Positions 16,942 through 25,212 of a DNA stretch of 64,000 nt are shown in pieces. The notes beneath the pieces were generated by a model. That model was not told the origin of the DNA, ran no database searches, and was given only the letters and a program-made list of their open reading frames with translations. Source of the stretch: Parvicella sp041583015 (GTDB taxonomy: Bacteria > Bacteroidota > Bacteroidia > Flavobacteriales_D > Parvicellaceae). The position numbers and the translations under genes were made by a program. The number at the start of each line of letters is the position of its first letter. The stretch's first letter is position 1. The DNA lies in contig JBFHGR010000001.1 in NCBI GenBank assembly GCA_041583015.1, positions 1 through 64,000 on the forward strand, given 5' to 3'.

Positions 16942-17664
16942 ATGACAAGATTATCAGTCAATATCAATAAAATTGCCACGTTAAGAAATGCTAGAGGTGG
17001 GAAAACTCCAGACCTTTTAAAAATGGCAATAGATGCAGAGGCTTTTGGAGCACAAGGGATTACCGTCCATCCACGACCAGATGAAAGACACATCACCTAT
17101 CAAGATGTACTGAATCTCAAGCCTTTAGTAAAAACTGAATTCAACATTGAAGGAAATCCTACAGAACAAAAATTTGTAGATTTAGTGTTAAAAGTAAAAC
17201 CAGAACAAGTTACTTTGGTGCCCGATTCACAAGGTCAATTAACATCTAATCATGGTTGGGACACCGTTGCAAATAAGGCATATCTTACTGACATAATTAC
17301 CGTTTTTAAAAATGCTGGAATAAGAACATCCATCTTTGTTGACCCAGACACAAAAATGGTAGAAGGTGCTAAATTAGTTGGCACGGATAGAATAGAATTG
17401 TATACCGAATCATATGCTCACCTGTACGAAACCGATAAAGACAATTCAATTGCACCATTTAGAGCAGCAGCCGAAAAAGCGGCCGAATTGGACTTAGGAT
17501 TAAATGCTGGACATGATTTAAATCTAAAAAACCTGGCTTATTTTAAAAACAATCTACCTAACCTTTTGGAAGTTTCGATTGGTCACGCTTTAGTGGCTGA
17601 CGCCCTTTATTACGGATGGGAGAATACCATCCGGATGTACAGAGCGGAATTAGAATATAAATAA
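16942..17664 (+). CDS. pdxJ: Pyridoxine 5'-phosphate synthase
   Basis: A 240-residue TIM-barrel protein with PdxJ signatures: RLSVNINKIATLRNARGG, GITVHPRPDERHI, FNIEGNPT, VTLVPDSQGQLTSNHGWD, FVDPD, RIELYTE, LNAGHDLN and the final VSIGHALVADAL. Reaction: condenses 1-deoxyxylulose 5-phosphate with 3-amino-2-oxopropyl phosphate to pyridoxine 5'-phosphate. Length is normal. The last base of its TAA is the first base of the ATG of the following small reading frame. Confidence 0.97.
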   Translation: MTRLSVNINKIATLRNARGGKTPDLLKMAIDAEAFGAQGITVHPRPDERHITYQDVLNLKPLVKTEFNIEGNPTEQKFVDLVLKVKPEQVTLVPDSQGQLTSNHGWDTVANKAYLTDIITVFKNAGIRTSIFVDPDTKMVEGAKLVGTDRIELYTESYAHLYETDKDNSIAPFRAAAEKAAELDLGLNAGHDLNLKNLAYFKNNLPNLLEVSIGHALVADALYYGWENTIRMYRAELEYK

Positions 17665-17876
17665 TGATCGGCCAACAAAATAAACAAAAATCGAAAACTA
17701 TAGGTTTAGCATTTATGTTTCACGGCATAGTACTTTGTTTATTTGGCGGTTGGCTTTTTTATAAATAAGGTTTTGAAATAATCAAACAACTGCCTAAAAT
17801 TAATGGATACTACCTATCCACTACAGGCGTATTGTCTGTGCTTTATGGCGTTCAAACTTTCAGTAAACAAAAGTGA
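17664..17876 (+). pseudogene. Small membrane-protein gene split by one in-frame stop
   Basis: An ATG overlapping the pdxJ stop opens a 34-codon frame (MIGQQNKQKSKTIGL...GGWLFYK) that ends at TAA 17766-17768. The same frame then stays open and reads GFEIIKQLPKINGYYLST...LYGVQTFSKQK to TGA at 17874-17876. Read through, this would be a 70-residue protein with two hydrophobic stretches (about residues 12-33 and 46-64). One nonsense change explains the break; no frameshift is needed. It could be a decayed gene, a base error in the sequence, or a true 34-residue single-helix protein with the rest as non-coding. I do not recognise the family. Confidence 0.5.
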
Positions 17877-17988
17877 TTTCCAGTTAAAAATATTTAATAA
17901 TCAAACTGCCAATTTACAGGATTCTGTATCGGTTTTGAAGTAACTACATTAGGATGTCAATCCACCGTCAAGCAATAATTTCAGAATA

Positions 17989-20900
17989 TTACCTAAACAA
18001 ATTCACGTGCCCCATTTTAGTATTTGTTCCGGTTTCATTGTACAATTTATATTCAACTTTCCACACATAGGTATCTTGTGGCGCTAAGGTACTTTTATAC
18101 GTTCCATCCCATACCTCATTCAAATCCTTAAAATGTTTAACCATTTGTCCCCAACGATCAAAAATATACATATCAAATTCTTCTGGAATTCCGCTAAAGA
18201 AAACTGGATAAAAGAAATCATTATTTCCATCACCATTAGGAGTAAAAGAATTAGGTATATACATCGTAAATGATTCCTTATATTCTATTGTTTTACATGT
18301 TTGATCCACACATCCTGCATCATTCTCTGTAGACAAACATATCTCATAAAATCCAGTTCCAATACCTTGCGTTTCAAATACCAAATCATTGTCACTCCCT
18401 ATAGACACACCATCAATTGTCCAAGAATAGATTGGTAAAACTGGGTCTACAGCATTTCCAACCAATTCAGATCCACCTTCATCAAAAATTGAATCATTCA
18501 TTACAAAACTAGCGTCAGGCAGTCCCATAGCACAAACTTGCTGTCCAGCAAAAAATTCTGCGGAACATCCATTCACATCTGTCACAATTAATGAAATATC
18601 ATAGCAACCTGGATCAGTAAATGTATAATTAAGTGGTGAGCACGAATTTTGAAGATCTCCATTTCCTAAATCCCATTGACAAGTAACATTATCAGGATTA
18701 GCTAGTAAATTGGTTAATGTAATTGTTAAAGGTACACAACCCAAATCATTAGATAAATCAATTTGCCCATCAGGGTCTCCTACTACATTTACCATAAGAG
18801 TATCATCGCCACCACATTGCCCCGCAATTGTATAAATAACACTAAATATTCCTACTCCTGTTTGCATAGGATCAAACTCTCCTGTCTGGCCATCCACGAT
18901 ACCAAATCCGGTCCAAGATCCACCTGGAATATCAGATGTCAATGTGACATTTCCACCACTCAAGCACACATTCCCTAAAGGATCAATAGTGGGTTCTGAA
19001 GTTGGATTTGCAGCGGTCATTGTTGTATTCGTTGAAACCTGGCATGAATTAGCATCAATGGCAGTAATTGTAACATTTCCATCGCAAAGACCTGTAAAAG
19101 TACCTGAGTTAGGAATCCCTCCGTTCATACTGTACGATACTACCCCTACTCCATTTGATGAAGTTGCTATAATTTCACCATCACAAGAATTGGGGCATGT
19201 TTGAGGTGTAATGTTCAACACCAAATCAATGAGTAATGGTTGGTTTAAGGTAATACTGTTGCTAAAAGTACATCCATCTATAGTAGTTATCTCATAGCTA
19301 TAATTACCTTCAACAACAGGCCCAATATCTTCCTGCGTAATAGTGTTCATGGTAGGCAATGTCCAAACCACAGTGTTTCCTGCAGCAGGTGTAATATCCA
19401 AATCCACAGAAGCGTCTGCCGCGCCATTACAACTCACATGCGTAATATTTTCCACTACCGTTGGCGAATCGTTCACGGAAACATCCACAATGGCAGTAGC
19501 GCTTACGCATGGAGCCGAAGCAGACACAGTATATGTATAAGTTCCAGCAACATCAACGGAAGGATCAAACACTCCGGTTCCACTTGCTAATGCCGGTGTC
19601 CATGTTCCTCCCAAATCTGGAGTCCCTCCCAATTCATCAAACAAATCTACTGCAGCCATGTTATCACAAATCGATAAAATGCCATTCGTACCTGCGTCTG
19701 CATTTGCTCCAGTATTTACGACTACAAAAGCGGTATCATTGACACAAGACCCTTCACCTATGATGATGTAAGGATAAGTTCCAGCAATGTTTGAATTCGG
19801 ATCAAAAGTACCTTGATTTCCATTCGATAAAACAGAAGGTCCATCCCAAATACCTGTAGTTTGCGGAGTACCTGTAAGTTCATCAAATAAATCTACGTTT
19901 GTTGCACTTGAACAAAGGTTTAGTGTACCACCTGTTCCAGCATCCGTAACTGTTCCATTATCTATCGTCACAAAAGCGGTATCATTTGGACATCCACCAC
20001 TTCCTAAAACAACGTACGAATAAATCCCACTAGTATTTGAAGCAGGATTGAAAGTTCCTTGATCACCATTAGTCAAGGCAGATGGACCATTCCACACACC
20101 TCCAAGATCTGGTGTACCAAGTACTTCATCAATTAGGTTTAATGAAGCAAGATCACTACACAAATCAATAGAGATATCACCACCTGCGCTAACTGCTCCT
20201 GAACCACCAATTATCACTTGTGCCGTATCCGGACAACCTACGGAAGAAGTAGCAATTACATAATAAGTTCCTGAACATAGATTGATCGCGGTAGCTGTAT
20301 TTTGACCAATAGGATTATAAAGATCATCATACCATTCATATGTATAACCAGGTATAGAACCAGTTGCAGATGCCGTAGCAGAATTAGTACAACCACAACT
20401 CATGGGCATATTGACATTTGCTGTAGCAACGGTTGGTGTAATAGGATTACCTCCATTATTAAACTGAGCAATATAAGCAGCATTAGCCGCATTATTTGGA
20501 GAGCCAGGTGTTTGATCGGTTGATGCATTATCGTCCGACCAATTAGACTGATCATTAGGATCTACACCATTAAAGTTATAAACTGTACCACCACCTCCTC
20601 CTGCAAAATAAATCTGATTATTCAAGTTACAATTTCCATAACAAACGGAAAAAACTTCGCACCCACCTAAATCTACAATTCTTGCACAATCACTAGAGTT
20701 AGACATCCCTACATTAGACCAGGTCGGTGATGGGTCTGCTCCCCAACCTGTAGTAGGATAATTGCAAACCGCAGCACCAGGAGTTGTTTCTGTAAACTCA
20801 AAGTAAGTTAAATTCTCCAAGTTAGCAATTATCTGATAATTACCATCTGCAGTGGAATAATCATCTGCAGGAATAGAGGCATTTCTATCTCCTCCATTGT

Positions 20901-21219
20901 ACAAAACAATTAATGTTCCCACAGGAATGCATGCCCAAAGCGGATCATTATTAAACCGAACTGCTCCTGAAGCAATTCCTACACCAGAAGTTCCCGAAGA
21001 ATGATAACCGCTATGGTCATCAAAAATCCAACCTCGTATATCAATACAAGGAGGTGTAGGTGTATTACAGTCATAAACAATAGTATTATCTATGACTAAA
21101 AGTTCTACATATTCTTTAGCGCCAGAAGGTCCGTTAGAAAATTCATTGATAACAAGCGTCTGCCCCTGCGCTAATACGCAAGAAAAGATCAATAACAATA
21201 ATAATTTAAGTCTTTTCAC
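17989..21219 (-). CDS. Large secreted multi-domain protein with T9SS type B sorting domain
   Basis: A 1076-residue secreted protein: signal peptide (to about 19), lamin-tail-like domain (LVINEFSNGPSGAKEYVELLVID, about 22-130), SprB-type low-complexity repeats, three tandem repeats of about 75-80 residues (DAG...LCS...DLFDEL.GTP...GTWxG...G.F.P), a PKD-like domain (NVTCQWDLGNGDLQN) and a C-terminal gliding-motility-associated domain (IPNSFTPNGDGNNDFFYP ... IFDRWGQMV ... WDGTYKS). Family knowledge: such proteins are exported by T9SS and held on the surface via PorP/SprF-type partners, acting as adhesins. Upstream bases hold two AGTTCGAA motifs. Confidence 0.92.
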   Translation of the reverse strand: MKRLKLLLLLIFSCVLAQGQTLVINEFSNGPSGAKEYVELLVIDNTIVYDCNTPTPPCIDIRGWIFDDHSGYHSSGTSGVGIASGAVRFNNDPLWACIPVGTLIVLYNGGDRNASIPADDYSTADGNYQIIANLENLTYFEFTETTPGAAVCNYPTTGWGADPSPTWSNVGMSNSSDCARIVDLGGCEVFSVCYGNCNLNNQIYFAGGGGGTVYNFNGVDPNDQSNWSDDNASTDQTPGSPNNAANAAYIAQFNNGGNPITPTVATANVNMPMSCGCTNSATASATGSIPGYTYEWYDDLYNPIGQNTATAINLCSGTYYVIATSSVGCPDTAQVIIGGSGAVSAGGDISIDLCSDLASLNLIDEVLGTPDLGGVWNGPSALTNGDQGTFNPASNTSGIYSYVVLGSGGCPNDTAFVTIDNGTVTDAGTGGTLNLCSSATNVDLFDELTGTPQTTGIWDGPSVLSNGNQGTFDPNSNIAGTYPYIIIGEGSCVNDTAFVVVNTGANADAGTNGILSICDNMAAVDLFDELGGTPDLGGTWTPALASGTGVFDPSVDVAGTYTYTVSASAPCVSATAIVDVSVNDSPTVVENITHVSCNGAADASVDLDITPAAGNTVVWTLPTMNTITQEDIGPVVEGNYSYEITTIDGCTFSNSITLNQPLLIDLVLNITPQTCPNSCDGEIIATSSNGVGVVSYSMNGGIPNSGTFTGLCDGNVTITAIDANSCQVSTNTTMTAANPTSEPTIDPLGNVCLSGGNVTLTSDIPGGSWTGFGIVDGQTGEFDPMQTGVGIFSVIYTIAGQCGGDDTLMVNVVGDPDGQIDLSNDLGCVPLTITLTNLLANPDNVTCQWDLGNGDLQNSCSPLNYTFTDPGCYDISLIVTDVNGCSAEFFAGQQVCAMGLPDASFVMNDSIFDEGGSELVGNAVDPVLPIYSWTIDGVSIGSDNDLVFETQGIGTGFYEICLSTENDAGCVDQTCKTIEYKESFTMYIPNSFTPNGDGNNDFFYPVFFSGIPEEFDMYIFDRWGQMVKHFKDLNEVWDGTYKSTLAPQDTYVWKVEYKLYNETGTNTKMGHVNLFR
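19465..20190 (-). repeat. Three tandem protein-level repeats in the T9SS type B protein
   Basis: Three successive units of about 75-80 codons encode a conserved pattern: a DAG/AGG start, an LC motif, D-LFDEL/LIDEV, GTP, GxW, then GxFxP...G.Y.Y and a Cys near the end. Units begin near 20190, 19950 and 19715 on the minus strand. The DNA copies have diverged, so recent expansion is unlikely. These resemble the Ig-like repeats of SprB-type adhesins. Confidence 0.75.
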
Positions 21220-21230
21220 TTATTTAGTTT

Positions 21231-21263
21231 GAGTTCGAACTCCATCTATAGACGAAGTTCGAA
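21231..21263. promoter_or_regulatory. Two TTCGAA palindromic motifs upstream of the T9SS type B gene
   Basis: GAGTTCGAACTC (21231-21242) is a perfect 12-bp palindrome. A second AGTTCGAA lies at 21256-21263, 24 bases away. They sit in the leader or promoter of the large adhesin gene (start 21219) and could be an operator. Confidence 0.4.
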
Positions 21264-21297
21264 TCGCAAAGTTGCTTGATTTAATGTAAACTAAATG

Positions 21298-22542
21298 TTA
21301 TTTCTTAAATTCAGTCAAAGTTTTTTCGATGATTGCAACACAATCCATCAATTGCTCTTTAGTCATTACCAATGGTGGTGCAAATCTAATGATGTTACCG
21401 TGTGTTGGTTTTGCCAATAATCCGTTATCTCTTAAAGCAATACAGATATCCCAAGCAGTGCTAGAATCTTCCGTATCGTTAATTAAAATAGCATTCAACA
21501 AACCTCTACCTCTTACAGAATTAACCAAATCAGAATTTGCGATAACTCTATTCATTTCACTTCTAAAAAGGTTCCCCAATTCTTTAGCGTTTTCTGCTAA
21601 ATTCTCTTCTTTTACAACTTCCAATGCAGCAACTGCAACTTTAGCCGCCAATGGATTACCTCCAAAAGTACTACCATGTTGACCAGGCTTAATAACCATC
21701 ATGATGTCATCATTTGCCAAGACAGCAGAAACAGGGTAAACACCTCCTGAAACCGCTTTACCTAAAATCAAAATATCTGGCTTTACGTTTTCGTGGTCTA
21801 CTGCTAATAAATCTCCAGTTCTTGCAATACCTGTTTGTACCTCATCCGCAATGAAAAGCACATTGTGTTCTTTACATAATTTGGCTGCACCAGCAAGATA
21901 TCCATCATTAGGAACATAAACTCCAGCCTCACCTTGAATAGGCTCAACTAAGAACCCTGCAATATTTTCTTCTTTAATTGCATTTGCTAAAGCATCCAAA
22001 TCGTTATAAGGAATTTTAATAAACCCAGGTGTATATGGGCCGAAGTTCTTACGAGCATCTTCATCATTGGAAAAAGAAACAATAGTAGTTGTTCTTCCAT
22101 GAAAATTGTTTTCACAAACAATAATTTTAGCATCATTCTCTGCAATACCCTTTTTCTCGTATGCCCATTTTCTACACAATTTGATTGCTGTTTCAACCGC
22201 CTCCGCACCAGTGTTCATTGGCAAAACTTTATCGAATCCAAAATAATTACTGATGTACTTTTCGTAAGGTCCTAAAACGTCATTGTAAAATGCTCTAGAC
22301 GTAAGTGTAAGGGTTTTAGCCTGTTCCATCAATGCTCCTACAATCTTAGGGTGACAATGACCTTGATTTACTGCAGAATAAGCAGATAGAAAATCATAAT
22401 ATTTTTTTCCTTCACAATCCCAAACAAACACACCTTCACCTTTAGCCAAAACTACTGGAAGTGGATGATAATTGTGTGCTCCAAATTTATCTTCTAATTG
22501 TATTGCTTCTTGTGAACTGATTGTTGCTGTCATTGTATCCAT
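21298..22542 (-). CDS. rocD: Ornithine--oxo-acid aminotransferase
   Basis: A 414-residue class III aminotransferase. Family motifs: YDFLSAYSAVNQGHCHPKI, NTGAEAVETAIKLCRKW, NNFHGRTTT, FLVEPIQGEAGV, IADEVQTGIARTG and the PLP lysine K262 in ILGKAVSGGVYP. The YSAVNQGH motif and overall length identify ornithine aminotransferase rather than acetylornithine aminotransferase. Reaction: ornithine plus 2-oxoglutarate gives glutamate semialdehyde plus glutamate, linking arginine, proline and glutamate. Its own -7 box (TACCTTTG, complement of 22578-22585) lies 35 bases before the ATG, so it is probably monocistronic. Confidence 0.96.
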   Translation of the reverse strand: MDTMTATISSQEAIQLEDKFGAHNYHPLPVVLAKGEGVFVWDCEGKKYYDFLSAYSAVNQGHCHPKIVGALMEQAKTLTLTSRAFYNDVLGPYEKYISNYFGFDKVLPMNTGAEAVETAIKLCRKWAYEKKGIAENDAKIIVCENNFHGRTTTIVSFSNDEDARKNFGPYTPGFIKIPYNDLDALANAIKEENIAGFLVEPIQGEAGVYVPNDGYLAGAAKLCKEHNVLFIADEVQTGIARTGDLLAVDHENVKPDILILGKAVSGGVYPVSAVLANDDIMMVIKPGQHGSTFGGNPLAAKVAVAALEVVKEENLAENAKELGNLFRSEMNRVIANSDLVNSVRGRGLLNAILINDTEDSSTAWDICIALRDNGLLAKPTHGNIIRFAPPLVMTKEQLMDCVAIIEKTLTEFKK

Positions 22543-22858
22543 TGTATATATTTTTAATAGTAATTATTGTCTATTTACAAAGGTAATTAATATTTAACAG
22601 TTTATAAATGATAGTTAGGATTTAACACAAATAAAATGTTTGACGTTTATTATTCGAAGTTTGATATTTGGGGTTCGTGGTTTTGCGCGTTGGTTAGTTC
22701 AATTGGTTTCGATGATAATCGAAAATGTATCTAGAAAGTCCCTGGGCATTTTTGGTTTATGATTAAACAGATATCTCCTCCGCTACTGCAGAGGTCGATA
22801 TTTCACATCTAAAAAAAGTCAAAACAAATCACTAAGCGCTAAAAACTAACAATTCCCT
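22543..22858. other. 316-base intergenic region with small hairpins
   Basis: No convincing reading frame. The right part (22543-22590) is the leader and promoter of rocD. Between 22650 and 22800 the composition is less AT-rich than its surroundings. A perfect 7-bp stem occurs at 22707-22724 (TTTCGAT, loop GATA, ATCGAAA), and a looser inverted repeat spans about 22768-22803 (GATATCTCCTC ... GAGGTCGATATT). No U-tract follows either, so they are not typical terminators. This may be an ncRNA, a decayed repeat element or nothing functional. Confidence 0.35.
22578..22585 (-). promoter_or_regulatory. -7 box of rocD
   Basis: TACCTTTG on the minus strand, 35 bases before the rocD ATG. Confidence 0.65.
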
Positions 22859-24034
22859 TTAATTAGAAACAATCTTAATTTTCTGCCCTGGAAGCAATTT
22901 ACTTTTAGAAGTAATACCATTCAACTCACAGAAAGCAGTCAAGTTCATACCATATCTTTTGGCTAATCTGTATGGAGACTCTCCTTTTTTGACAATGTGA
23001 AATTCTTTGCCGTAAGGAAATGCAACATAACTATGCTTGTACTTTTTGAGAATCAAAGTATCAGAATAAATTTCTTGATCTTGAAACGAAACAATATGTG
23101 CTGGGTTGATAGGCAACCCTTTAAACCTCATTTCCAAGTGCAAATGCGTTCCTGACGCATTCCCTGTCATCCCGCCAAGCCCTAAACAAGTTCCTGCTTT
23201 TACTGTATCACCTTCCTTCACCTTGGTTTTGCTCATGTGAGCGTATAGCGTTTCTAACCCGTTATAATGTCTTACAATAACTACTTTACCAAATCCTCCC
23301 AATGTTCTTGCTACCCTAACTTTCCCGTCAAACATATTGAGAATAGAATCATACAAATGCAACTCTAAATCTACACCATTGTGTGCCCTACCATCTCTCC
23401 ATCCGTATCTTGAAGTAACAGTACCGTAATACCTTCTCAATGTTTTCTGACACAAAGGATGATGATACAACCTTCCTTCTTTTTCATTTGTTAATAGTAA
23501 GACTAAAGTAGAGTCATTTTCATGAATCTCAGAAGGATAATGAAATGAGTTTCTATTACTCCACGATTGATAATAGGCATTGGCTGGATAAGGACTTCCG
23601 TCTTCTTTTACAATTTCAAACTCTGCGGGCAACTCCATGTTTTCGGGCATCATTGCCGCAAAAAGATTGATTTGATTAATCAAAGCAAAAGGAACCGAAT
23701 CTAATTCAAAAAGCGAATCCACCATGCTATAAATTTCCGCTTCTGATTTATGAGCTACTGTTCTATAAAAATTTATTTCCTTCTTTATACCCTCGGTCAT
23801 TGAATCCACTTTAATGAGTGAATCAATTCTTTCATAAATATTTAGATTAGAAAAATCAACCATTGTTTCAAACAGGTAATCATCCCCATATGCAACAACA
23901 GCTTTGGCTGTATCTTTTGGCTTTTTATTTTTGCCATCTCCTTCTGGACCTCCAAGAAAATCTCTACGAGCGGTAAACGCACTGAGCATTCCACAGACAA
24001 GGACAACAACTATTAAAACAATCTTAACTCTCAA
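22859..24034 (-). CDS. M23 family metallopeptidase with C-terminal LysM domain
   Basis: A 391-residue envelope protein: N-terminal signal/anchor helix, a low-homology linker (about 50-180), an M23 peptidase domain with zinc-site motifs GRAHNGVDLELH (H..D) and GTHLHLEMRF (H-x-H), and one LysM peptidoglycan-binding domain at the end (IVKKGESPYRLAKRYGM ... LPGQKIKIV). M23 enzymes cut peptide cross-links in peptidoglycan, and LysM targets the sugar backbone. Likely role in cell-wall remodelling or division. The upstream small membrane gene is on the same strand 48 bases away. Confidence 0.93.
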   Translation of the reverse strand: MRVKIVLIVVVLVCGMLSAFTARRDFLGGPEGDGKNKKPKDTAKAVVAYGDDYLFETMVDFSNLNIYERIDSLIKVDSMTEGIKKEINFYRTVAHKSEAEIYSMVDSLFELDSVPFALINQINLFAAMMPENMELPAEFEIVKEDGSPYPANAYYQSWSNRNSFHYPSEIHENDSTLVLLLTNEKEGRLYHHPLCQKTLRRYYGTVTSRYGWRDGRAHNGVDLELHLYDSILNMFDGKVRVARTLGGFGKVVIVRHYNGLETLYAHMSKTKVKEGDTVKAGTCLGLGGMTGNASGTHLHLEMRFKGLPINPAHIVSFQDQEIYSDTLILKKYKHSYVAFPYGKEFHIVKKGESPYRLAKRYGMNLTAFCELNGITSKSKLLPGQKIKIVSN

Positions 24035-24082
24035 ATCTTTTTTCTCTGAAGAATCTGTCTTAACGCAAATTATACAAAAAGG

Positions 24083-24436
24083 TTACTTTGACAAAATAGC
24101 ACCTAGAATAGCTAGCACTCCAAGTAAAACTCCAAAGCCTATAATAATCCACCTAGCTGCTTTATCTTTGATAAAAGGATCTCTATGATTACCAATTATC
24201 GTATAATTTATTTTTTCTACTATTTCGGTATCTGATTTTCTCACTCCAAAAAGATGTCTAATAGAACCATCGCTCTCTTCCTGCTCTCCCCTTTCATAAA
24301 ATATACCCTCCTTCTTTAACGCTTCTTCAAACTGGTCTGCCTTTATGGCTTCACGAAAATGGAATACTAGATAATTTGGTCTATCAGGGTGCTCAATTTG
24401 ATTCGTTATGTTAAAAGGTATTTTAAGATGATCCAT
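24083..24436 (-). CDS. Small protein with C-terminal membrane helix, unknown function
   Basis: A 117-residue protein: a soluble N-terminal region (HLKIPFNITNQIEHPDRPNYLVFHF ... ALKKEGIFYERGEQEE) and a C-terminal helix (WIIIGFGVLLGVLAILGAI). I start at ATG 24436 instead of the frame opening at 24517, because the longer form would run through the divergent SCO1 promoter and has no supporting features. No family recognised. It may share a transcript with the M23 peptidase gene downstream. Confidence 0.75.
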   Translation of the reverse strand: MDHLKIPFNITNQIEHPDRPNYLVFHFREAIKADQFEEALKKEGIFYERGEQEESDGSIRHLFGVRKSDTEIVEKINYTIIGNHRDPFIKDKAARWIIIGFGVLLGVLAILGAILSK

Positions 24437-24486
24437 TTCGCTGAAATATATATTCCTCAAAATTACTAAATTTAAAGATTCAAGCG

Positions 24487-24494
24487 TATTTTTG
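24487..24494 (+). promoter_or_regulatory. -7 box of SCO1 gene, 4 bases from ATG
   Basis: TATTTTTG, then CAGA, then the ATG at 24499. With the usual Bacteroidota spacing the transcript would begin at or within a base or two of the ATG. Confidence 0.7.
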
Positions 24495-24498
24495 CAGA

Positions 24499-25164
24499 AT
24501 GAAAAGTCTAGTTGCATTTATCGTCATATTTATTATTGGAGTTGGAGGAGGTTTATACCTTTTATCAGATGATAAAGTCACCCTTCCAATCTACAACCCT
24601 GTAGATGTCAATCCAGATCTTGTAGACAAATCATTACAAAACAAAGGATTGAACCATTCTATTATGGACTTTTACTTACAAAATCAAAATGGGAAATGGG
24701 TAGACCAAAGTATAACAAAGGATAAAATAGTGGTAGCCAATTATTTCTTTGCTACTTGTCCTTCCATTTGTCCAATCATGAATAGTAAATTAGCAAAAGT
24801 TAATGATTACTATAAAAACTCTAAAAAACTTTTGATACTCTCTCACACCGTCATGCCGGAAGTGGATAGCGCTGAAGTTCTCTTTGAATATGCCGCTAGA
24901 TATGACGCAGATGCCAGTACATGGCAATTTCTGACAGGCAGTAAAAAACACTTGTATGAATTAGCTAGAAAAAGTTATCTGATTTGTCCAGATGAAAATG
25001 ACCCCAACTACGATCACGGAAGTGAAAATGATTTTATCCACACTGAGAATGTTGCGTTAATAGACCAAAATGGTAGAATAAGAGGTTTTTATGACGCCAC
25101 TTCAGATCAACAAATTGAGCAACTGATTAAAGACATACAGATACTTATTGATTTGAGCGAATAG
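24499..25164 (+). CDS. SCO1/SenC-family copper chaperone
   Basis: A 221-residue protein with an N-terminal membrane anchor (about 4-22) and a thioredoxin-like fold. Copper ligands are C87-P-S-I-C91 and H181 (NDFIHTENVALID). Known role: delivers copper to cytochrome oxidase CuA or acts as a thiol reductase in its assembly. It lies far from the cbb3 operon in this window, and cbb3 itself has no CuA site. The -7 box TATTTTTG at 24487-24494 is only 4 bases before the ATG, so the mRNA may be leaderless. Confidence 0.94.
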   Translation: MKSLVAFIVIFIIGVGGGLYLLSDDKVTLPIYNPVDVNPDLVDKSLQNKGLNHSIMDFYLQNQNGKWVDQSITKDKIVVANYFFATCPSICPIMNSKLAKVNDYYKNSKKLLILSHTVMPEVDSAEVLFEYAARYDADASTWQFLTGSKKHLYELARKSYLICPDENDPNYDHGSENDFIHTENVALIDQNGRIRGFYDATSDQQIEQLIKDIQILIDLSE

Positions 25165-25200
25165 TTTTAATTAATTAACATAGACTTCACATCTTCAATG

Positions 25201-25208
25201 TACTTTTG
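25201..25208 (+). promoter_or_regulatory. -7 box of alkaline phosphatase gene, 4 bases from ATG
   Basis: TACTTTTG, then CAGA, then ATG 25213. Same box, spacer length and spacer bases as the SCO1 gene. Decides the start codon, since the in-frame ATG 25198 lies upstream of it. Confidence 0.7.
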
Positions 25209-25212
25209 CAGA

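Noticed and set aside
17777..17940. A 46-codon frame from ATG 17803
   Set aside because: It lies in a different frame from the broken small gene, has no hydrophobic or family pattern and no ribosome site.
25198..25212. Upstream ATG for alkaline phosphatase
   Set aside because: It lies ahead of the -7 box and would put five residues before a clean signal peptide.
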